64,000 nt of DNA. Origin: Pseudomonas sp. ATCC 13867 (GTDB taxonomy: Bacteria > Pseudomonadota > Gammaproteobacteria > Pseudomonadales > Pseudomonadaceae). This document shows, in pieces, positions 58,305 to 64,000 of the stretch (position 1 is its first letter; every line of letters begins with the position of its first letter). The stretch spans positions 1,178,001-1,242,000 of the forward strand of contig NC_020829.1 in NCBI RefSeq assembly GCF_000349845.1, given 5' to 3'. Position numbers and translations under genes: made by a program. The notes beneath the pieces were generated by a model that ran no database searches, had not been told where the DNA came from, and saw only the letters and a list, made by a program, of their open reading frames with translations.

Positions 58305-59552
58305 ATGGCAAGCGTGCAGAGCGGCAAAATGGTCGTCGGCCTGGACATCGGCACCTCCAAGGTGGTGGCGCTGGTGGGCGAGGTGGCCGCCGATGGCAAG
58401 CTGGAGATCGTCGGCATCGGGACGCACCCGTCGCGCGGCCTGAAGAAGGGCGTGGTGGTGAACATCGAGTCCACCGTGCAGTCGATCCAGCGCGCCATCG
58501 ACGAGGCCCAGCAGATGGCTGGCTGCCGTATCCACTCGGCTTTCGTCGGCATCGCCGGCAACCATATCCGCAGCCTGAACTCCCACGGCATCGTGGCGAT
58601 TCGCGACCGCGAAGTGAGTGGCGCCGATATCGAGCGCGTGCTGGACGCGGCCCAGGCCGTGGCCATCCCGGCCGACCAGCGTGTGCTGCACACCCTGGCC
58701 CAGGACTACGTGATCGATAACCAGGAAGGCGTGCGCGAGCCGCTGGGCATGTCCGGCGTGCGCCTGGAAGCCAAGGTGCACGTGGTGACCTGTGCGGTGA
58801 ACGCCGCGCAGAACATCGAGAAGTGCGTACGCCGCTGCGGCCTGGAAGTGGACGACATCATCCTCGAGCAGCTGGCTTCGGCCTACTCGGTGATCACCGA
58901 GGACGAAAAGGAACTGGGCGTGTGCCTGGTGGACATTGGCGGCGGCACCACCGACATCGCCATCTTCACCGAAGGCGCCATTCGGCATACCGCGGTGATC
59001 CCGATCGCCGGCGATCAGGTTACCAACGACATCGCTATGGCGTTGCGCACCCCGACACAATATGCCGAAGAGATCAAGATTCGATATGCTTGTGCCCTAG
59101 CCAAACTGGCCGGTGCGGGCGAAACCATCAAGGTGCCCAGCGTAGGGGACCGGCCGCCGCGGGAACTGTCGCGCCAAGCGCTTGCCGAAGTGGTCGAGCC
59201 TCGTTACGACGAGCTGTTCACCCTGGTTCAAGCGGAGTTGCGCCGCAGTGGCTACGAGGACCTGATTCCGGCAGGGATCGTCCTGACCGGAGGCACTTCC
59301 AAGATGGAAGGCGCGATCGAGCTGGCCGAAGAGATCTTTCACATGCCGGTGCGCCTGGGCGTACCGCACAGCGTCAAAGGACTGACCGACGTCGTGCGCA
59401 ATCCAATCTACTCCACGGGCGTGGGCCTGCTCATGTACGGGCTGCAGAAGCAGTCCGACGGCATCTCCATGTCCGGCAGCAGCTTCAGCAGCGACGAACC
59501 CAAGACACCGGTACTGGAAAAGCTTAAACGCTGGGTCCAGGGCAATTTCTGA
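58305..59552 (+). CDS. ftsA: FtsA, actin-like membrane tether of FtsZ
   Basis: 415 residues of the actin/Hsp70 ATPase fold: GLDIGTSKVVALVGE (phosphate 1), VDIGGGTTDIAIF (phosphate 2), LTGGTSKMEGAIELAEE (adenosine). An FtsA-specific 1C domain lies near residues 85-165. The C-terminus EKLKRWVQGNF is the amphipathic membrane-targeting helix. It anchors FtsZ filaments and recruits later proteins. A small hairpin follows its stop. Confidence 0.98.
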   Translation: MASVQSGKMVVGLDIGTSKVVALVGEVAADGKLEIVGIGTHPSRGLKKGVVVNIESTVQSIQRAIDEAQQMAGCRIHSAFVGIAGNHIRSLNSHGIVAIRDREVSGADIERVLDAAQAVAIPADQRVLHTLAQDYVIDNQEGVREPLGMSGVRLEAKVHVVTCAVNAAQNIEKCVRRCGLEVDDIILEQLASAYSVITEDEKELGVCLVDIGGGTTDIAIFTEGAIRHTAVIPIAGDQVTNDIAMALRTPTQYAEEIKIRYACALAKLAGAGETIKVPSVGDRPPRELSRQALAEVVEPRYDELFTLVQAELRRSGYEDLIPAGIVLTGGTSKMEGAIELAEEIFHMPVRLGVPHSVKGLTDVVRNPIYSTGVGLLMYGLQKQSDGISMSGSSFSSDEPKTPVLEKLKRWVQGNF

Positions 59553-59569
59553 TTTACCACCGCGGTAAA
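59553..59569 (+). other. Hairpin in the ftsA-ftsZ gap
   Basis: TTTACC ACCGC GGTAAA (6-bp arms, 5-nt loop) starts directly after the ftsA stop. No T-run follows, so it is not an ordinary terminator. The ftsZ ribosome site AAGGAAGGAGAGGGG (59589-59603) lies downstream and outside it. Confidence 0.4.
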
Positions 59570-59605
59570 CGTAGGCGACACAACTAGAAAGGAAGGAGAG
59601 GGGAA

Positions 59606-60790
59606 ATGTTTGAACTGGTAGATAACGTCCCAACTACAGCAGTCATCAAGGTTATCGGCGTAGGTGGCGGCGGCGGCAACGCCGTGAACCACATGGCCAA
59701 GAACAACGTTGATGGCGTCGAATTCATTTGCGCCAACACCGATGCGCAGGCGCTGAAGAACATCGCCGCGCGCACCGTACTGCAGCTCGGCCCGGGTGTG
59801 ACCAAGGGCCTGGGTGCTGGCGCCAACCCGGAAGTCGGCCGCCAGGCCGCCATCGAGGACCGCGAGCGCATCGCCGAGGTACTGGAAGGCGCCGACATGG
59901 TCTTCATCACCACCGGCATGGGTGGCGGTACCGGTACCGGTGCTGCGCCGATCATCGCCGAGGTTGCCAAGGAAATGGGCATCCTTACCGTGGCCGTGGT
60001 CACCCGTCCGTTCCCGTTCGAGGGCCGCAAGCGCATGCAGATCGCCGACGAGGGCATCCGCGCGCTGGCTGAAAGCACCGACTCGCTGATCACCATCCCC
60101 AACGAGAAGCTGCTGACCATCCTGGGCAAGGACGCGAGCCTGCTGGCCGCCTTCGCCAAGGCTGACGATGTGCTGGCCGGTGCCGTTCGCGGTATCTCCG
60201 ACATCATCAAGCGCCCGGGCATGATCAACGTCGACTTCGCCGACGTGAAGACCGTCATGAGCGAGATGGGCATGGCCATGATGGGCACCGGCTGCGCCAG
60301 CGGCCCGAACCGCGCTCGCGAGGCTACCGAAGCCGCGATCCGCAATCCGCTGCTGGAAGACGTCAACCTGCAGGGCGCCCGCGGCATCCTGGTGAACATC
60401 ACCGCGGGTCCGGACCTGTCCCTGGGCGAGTACTCCGACGTGGGTAACATCATCGAGCAGTTCGCTTCCGAGCACGCCACTGTCAAGGTGGGCACCGTGA
60501 TCGATCCGGACATGCGCGACGAGCTGCACGTCACCGTGGTCGCCACCGGTCTGGGTGCACGCCTGGAGAAGCCGGTCAAGGTCGTCGACAACACCGTGCA
60601 GACCCAGGCCGTCAGCACCCAGGCTCCGGTTCAGCGTGAGCACCAGTCGGTGAACTACCGCGACCTGGACCGTCCGACCGTCATGCGCAATCAGTCCCAC
60701 GGCGGCGCTGCCACCGCGGCCAAGCTGAATCCGCAGGACGATCTGGATTACCTGGATATCCCGGCCTTCCTGCGTCGTCAGGCCGATTGA
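59606..60790 (+). CDS. ftsZ: FtsZ, tubulin-like division GTPase
   Basis: 394 residues: GVGGGGGNAVNHM near the N-terminus, tubulin signature TGMGGGTGTGAAP at about 105-117, the T7 synergy loop around NVDFADVKTVM, a variable linker from about 318 and the conserved C-terminal peptide DYLDIPAFLRRQ that binds FtsA, ZipA and MinC. It builds the Z ring. A very strong purine-rich ribosome site precedes the ATG, fitting its need for high expression. Confidence 0.99.
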   Translation: MFELVDNVPTTAVIKVIGVGGGGGNAVNHMAKNNVDGVEFICANTDAQALKNIAARTVLQLGPGVTKGLGAGANPEVGRQAAIEDRERIAEVLEGADMVFITTGMGGGTGTGAAPIIAEVAKEMGILTVAVVTRPFPFEGRKRMQIADEGIRALAESTDSLITIPNEKLLTILGKDASLLAAFAKADDVLAGAVRGISDIIKRPGMINVDFADVKTVMSEMGMAMMGTGCASGPNRAREATEAAIRNPLLEDVNLQGARGILVNITAGPDLSLGEYSDVGNIIEQFASEHATVKVGTVIDPDMRDELHVTVVATGLGARLEKPVKVVDNTVQTQAVSTQAPVQREHQSVNYRDLDRPTVMRNQSHGGAATAAKLNPQDDLDYLDIPAFLRRQAD

Positions 60791-60866
60791 GTCGATTTAT
60801 CAGGAGTATCAATGTGATTGGTGTTCAGCAAAGGGCGGTTCTGCTATCATCGCCGCCCATTGTTGA

Positions 60867-61814
<948 letters not shown>

Positions 61815-61843
61815 AGGAACCTCCTTCCTTCAGTAATATCTTC

Positions 61844-61871
61844 AAAGGCCACCTTCGGGTGGCCTTTTTTT
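61844..61871. terminator. Bidirectional terminator between lpxC and dciA
   Basis: GGCCACC and GGTGGCC around a TTCG tetraloop, with AAA on the left and seven T on the right. It closes the dcw cluster and also lies downstream of dciA on the minus strand. Confidence 0.88.
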
Positions 61872-61895
61872 ATGCAGACTGTTTGCGCCTTCTGT

Positions 61896-62351
61896 CTATT
61901 CCGTCGGCTTGCGGCTACGGCTGGCAAGGCGCTCCAAGGCTGCCTTGAGCTGTGGATTGTCGATGCCTTCGGCGGCCTCATGAAGCGTGGCGGCTGCCGA
62001 CTCCGTCAGCGTAACGCTGCGTACCGGCGCGCTGGCCTGACTGTGGGGCTGCACCTTGAGCAGGATGCGCGCAAGTCCTTTGAACTCATCGAAGGCGGCG
62101 AGCTGCCGCAGCAGGCGGTTCTGCTGGTAGCGCAGCCGCGTGGCCCAGTGGCCGTCGGTGACGATCAGCAGCAGGCTGCCTTCGCGCCAGGACGCGATAC
62201 GGCAATAAGGGCGCGCGGCGGGCTGCAGCTGTGAGTCGAGCAGTTCTTGCAGGTGCGAGAGACGCTGGGCCTCGGCGAACAGCGATTGCAGAGGCTTGGC
62301 TTCGCGCAGCAGCTTGGTCGATGCCTGGGCGGGCAGGGGGCGGAAGGCCAT
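61896..62351 (-). CDS. dciA: DciA-like DnaB helicase loader (DUF721)
   Basis: 151 residues from MAFRPLPAQASTKLLREAK. The N-terminal DUF721 domain holds a KH-like core (CRIASWREGSLLLIVTDGHWATRLRYQQNRLL), followed by a helical, probably flexible tail. DciA is the ancestral loader of DnaB in bacteria that lack DnaC; studied in P. aeruginosa at this place. The frame extends upstream but the family starts here. Convergent with lpxC, divergent from secA. Confidence 0.87.
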   Translation of the reverse strand: MAFRPLPAQASTKLLREAKPLQSLFAEAQRLSHLQELLDSQLQPAARPYCRIASWREGSLLLIVTDGHWATRLRYQQNRLLRQLAAFDEFKGLARILLKVQPHSQASAPVRSVTLTESAAATLHEAAEGIDNPQLKAALERLASRSRKPTE

Positions 62352-62651
62352 GATGGAGAACCCGGGTGAATGAAGGACGATGGTAGCAGAAGGCGGATTC
62401 CTCCGGTTGGGGATGCTTGCCGCGGCGCAGCCTTGAAGTTGTGCGGCCGCGTCACCATATCCAGCAGGCGGATCGAAAGTTATCTGTCCATGCATTGCCC
62501 GAAATGTCATGGAGTGCGAAGCTTCCAAGGATGACTTCGGCACTTTTTTCATACACGTTTCCGGGTAGAATGCCCGCTTCGTTGCCGTTCCGCGCCGCGG
62601 CCAGCCAGTCGGGCAGCCCTCCAATTCTCCAGTTCGGATGACCCAGTCGAT
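62352..62651. other. Intergenic region between divergent dciA and secA
   Basis: 300 bp without a convincing gene; open frames across it show no recognisable protein. TAGAAT at 62566-62571 with TTTTTC about 17 bp upstream is a possible plus-strand promoter for secA. As I recall, many Pseudomonas have an M23-peptidase gene in this place, which is not present here. Confidence 0.5.
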
Positions 62652-64000
62652 ATGTTTGCGCCTTTGTTGAAAAAACTCTTTGGAAGCAAGAACGAGCGCG
62701 AAGTGAAGCGCATGGCCAAGCAGGTCCAGGCCATCAATGCACTCGAGCCCCAGATGGTCCCGCTATCCGATGAGCAACTGAAGGCCAAGACCGAAGAGTT
62801 CAAGGCGCGTGTTGCCAAGGGGGAAACCCTCGACCAGATCCTGCCCGAAGCCTTCGCCGTCGCCCGTGAGGCCGGCAAGCGCGTGATGGGCATGCGTCAC
62901 TTCGACGTCCAGCTGATCGGCGGCATGAGCCTGCACGAAGGCAAGATCGCCGAAATGCGTACCGGTGAGGGCAAGACCCTCGTGGGTACCCTGGCCGTCT
63001 ACCTGAACGCCCTGTCCGGCAAAGGCGTGCACGTGGTCACCGTGAACGACTACCTAGCCCGCCGCGACGCCAACTGGATGCGCCCGCTGTACGAGTTCCT
63101 CGGTCTTTCCGTGGGCATCGTCAGCCCGTTCCAGCCGCCGGAAGAGAAGCGCGCCGCCTACGCCTCCGACATCACCTACGGCACCAACAACGAATTCGGC
63201 TTCGATTACCTGCGCGACAACATGGCGTTCAGCCTGGAGGACAAGTTCCAGCGCGAGCTGAACTTCGCCGTGGTCGACGAAGTGGACTCCATCCTCATCG
63301 ACGAAGCGCGGACTCCGCTGATCATCTCCGGCCAGGCCGAAGACAGCTCCGAGCTGTACATCAAGATCAACAAGCTGATCCCGCGCTTGAATCGCCACAT
63401 CGAGGAAGTCGAAGGCCAGGTGACCCAGCAGGGCCACTACAGCATCGACGAGAAGACCCGCCAGGTCGAACTCAACGAGCAGGGGCATGCCTACGTCGAG
63501 GAACTGCTGACCCAGAACGGCCTGCTGGCCGAGGGCGAGAGTCTCTACTCGGCGCACAACCTCAGCCTGCTGACCCACGTCTACGCCGCGCTGCGTGCCC
63601 ACACCCTGTTCCACCGCAACGTCGAGTACATCGTCCAGGGCGACCAGGTCCTGCTGATCGACGAGCACACCGGCCGTACCATGCCGGGTCGCCGCCTCTC
63701 CGAGGGCCTGCACCAGGCCATCGAGGCGAAGGAAAACCTGCCGATCCAGGCCGAGAGCCAGACCCTGGCCTCGACCACCTTCCAGAACTACTTCCGCCTC
63801 TACACCAAGCTGGCCGGCATGACCGGTACCGCCGATACCGAGGCCTTCGAGTTCCGCCAGACCTACGGCCTGGACGTGGTGGTGATCCCGACCCACCGTC
63901 CGGTCGCTCGTAAGGACTTCAACGACCTGGTCTACCTGACCCAGGACGAGAAGTACGCCGCCATCATCACCGACGTGCAGCAGTGCCAGGCGCTGGGTCG
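62652..64000 (+). CDS. secA: SecA, preprotein translocase ATPase (5' part, runs off the window)
   Basis: The first 449 codons, from [18 protein letters not shown]; the frame is open to the window end. Visible motifs: Walker [26 protein letters not shown], Walker B region [18 protein letters not shown], the preprotein cross-linking domain (about 225-370), and [15 protein letters not shown] starting the second half of the motor. SecA drives Sec export of unfolded proteins through SecYEG. No secM-like gene lies upstream. Confidence 0.98.
   Translation, partial: MFAPLLKKLFGSKNEREVKRMAKQVQAINALEPQMVPLSDEQLKAKTEEFKARVAKGETLDQILPEAFAVAREAGKRVMGMRHFDVQLIGGMSLHEGKIAEMRTGEGKTLVGTLAVYLNALSGKGVHVVTVNDYLARRDANWMRPLYEFLGLSVGIVSPFQPPEEKRAAYASDITYGTNNEFGFDYLRDNMAFSLEDKFQRELNFAVVDEVDSILIDEARTPLIISGQAEDSSELYIKINKLIPRLNRHIEEVEGQVTQQGHYSIDEKTRQVELNEQGHAYVEELLTQNGLLAEGESLYSAHNLSLLTHVYAALRAHTLFHRNVEYIVQGDQVLLIDEHTGRTMPGRRLSEGLHQAIEAKENLPIQAESQTLASTTFQNYFRLYTKLAGMTGTADTEAFEFRQTYGLDVVVIPTHRPVARKDFNDLVYLTQDEKYAAIITDVQQCQALG

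Overview
The window is about 64 kb of GC-rich chromosomal core DNA from a gammaproteobacterium, almost certainly a Pseudomonas of the P. aeruginosa/nitroreducens/citronellolis kind. This rests on the products (AlgW, MlaFEDCB, RpoN with Hpf-PtsN-RapZ-NPr, a short-form HisG, a CysNC fusion, a long TrpS) and on gene order, which as I remember it follows PAO1 from PA4475 down to PA4403 with two local gaps. I find no phage, plasmid, CRISPR, IS or obvious island, and no tRNA or rRNA. The only non-coding RNA gene I can support is rnpB.

Layout. 1-3.6 kb: end of a nitrilase-family gene, tldD, darP (minus strand) and pmbA; TldD and PmbA/TldE form one protease. 3.65-10.75 kb, minus strand: kdsD-kdsC-lptC-lptA-lptB-rpoN-hpf-ptsN-rapZ-ptsO, joining Kdo synthesis and LPS transport with sigma-54 and the nitrogen PTS. 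10.99-14.4 kb: mlaFEDCB (outer-membrane lipid asymmetry) and ibaG. 14.4-18.8 kb: murA-hisG-hisD-hisC. 18.9-22.05 kb: algW, a Nif3-like gene and mltB. 22.4-25.3 kb: cysD-cysNC (sulfate activation). 25.4-29.2 kb: zapG, an alpha/beta hydrolase, trpS and zapE. 29.3-33.9 kb is the most accessory-looking part: two REPIN-type repeats, an unrecognised exported protein, an AraC/DJ-1 regulator, an LCAD-like acyl-CoA dehydrogenase and an aldo/keto reductase. 34-39 kb: rplM-rpsI, petABC (cytochrome bc1) and sspAB. 39-42.4 kb, minus strand: lpoA-yraN-gmhA/diaA-dolP. 42.5-43.75 kb: rsmI and rnpB. 43.9-61.8 kb: a complete division and cell wall (dcw) cluster, mraZ-rsmH-ftsL-ftsI-murE-murF-mraY-murD-ftsW-murG-murC-ddlB-ftsQ-ftsA-ftsZ-lpxC, whose genes mostly overlap or abut. 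The window ends with dciA (minus strand) and the 5' part of secA.

Most of the content serves the cell envelope: precursor synthesis (murA, murC-F, mraY, murG, ddlB), septal synthesis and division (ftsLIWQAZ, zapE, zapG, lpoA, mltB), LPS (kdsCD, lptABC, lpxC), lipid asymmetry (mla, dolP) and envelope stress (algW). Respiration (petABC), translation and sulfur and histidine anabolism fill the rest.

I did not find a convincing undescribed system. The points worth a second look are small: a three-repeat MraZ operator, a palindrome on the rplM -35, twin terminators 110 bp apart, two REPINs bracketing the accessory block, two apparent gene absences relative to PAO1, and the unrecognised exported protein.
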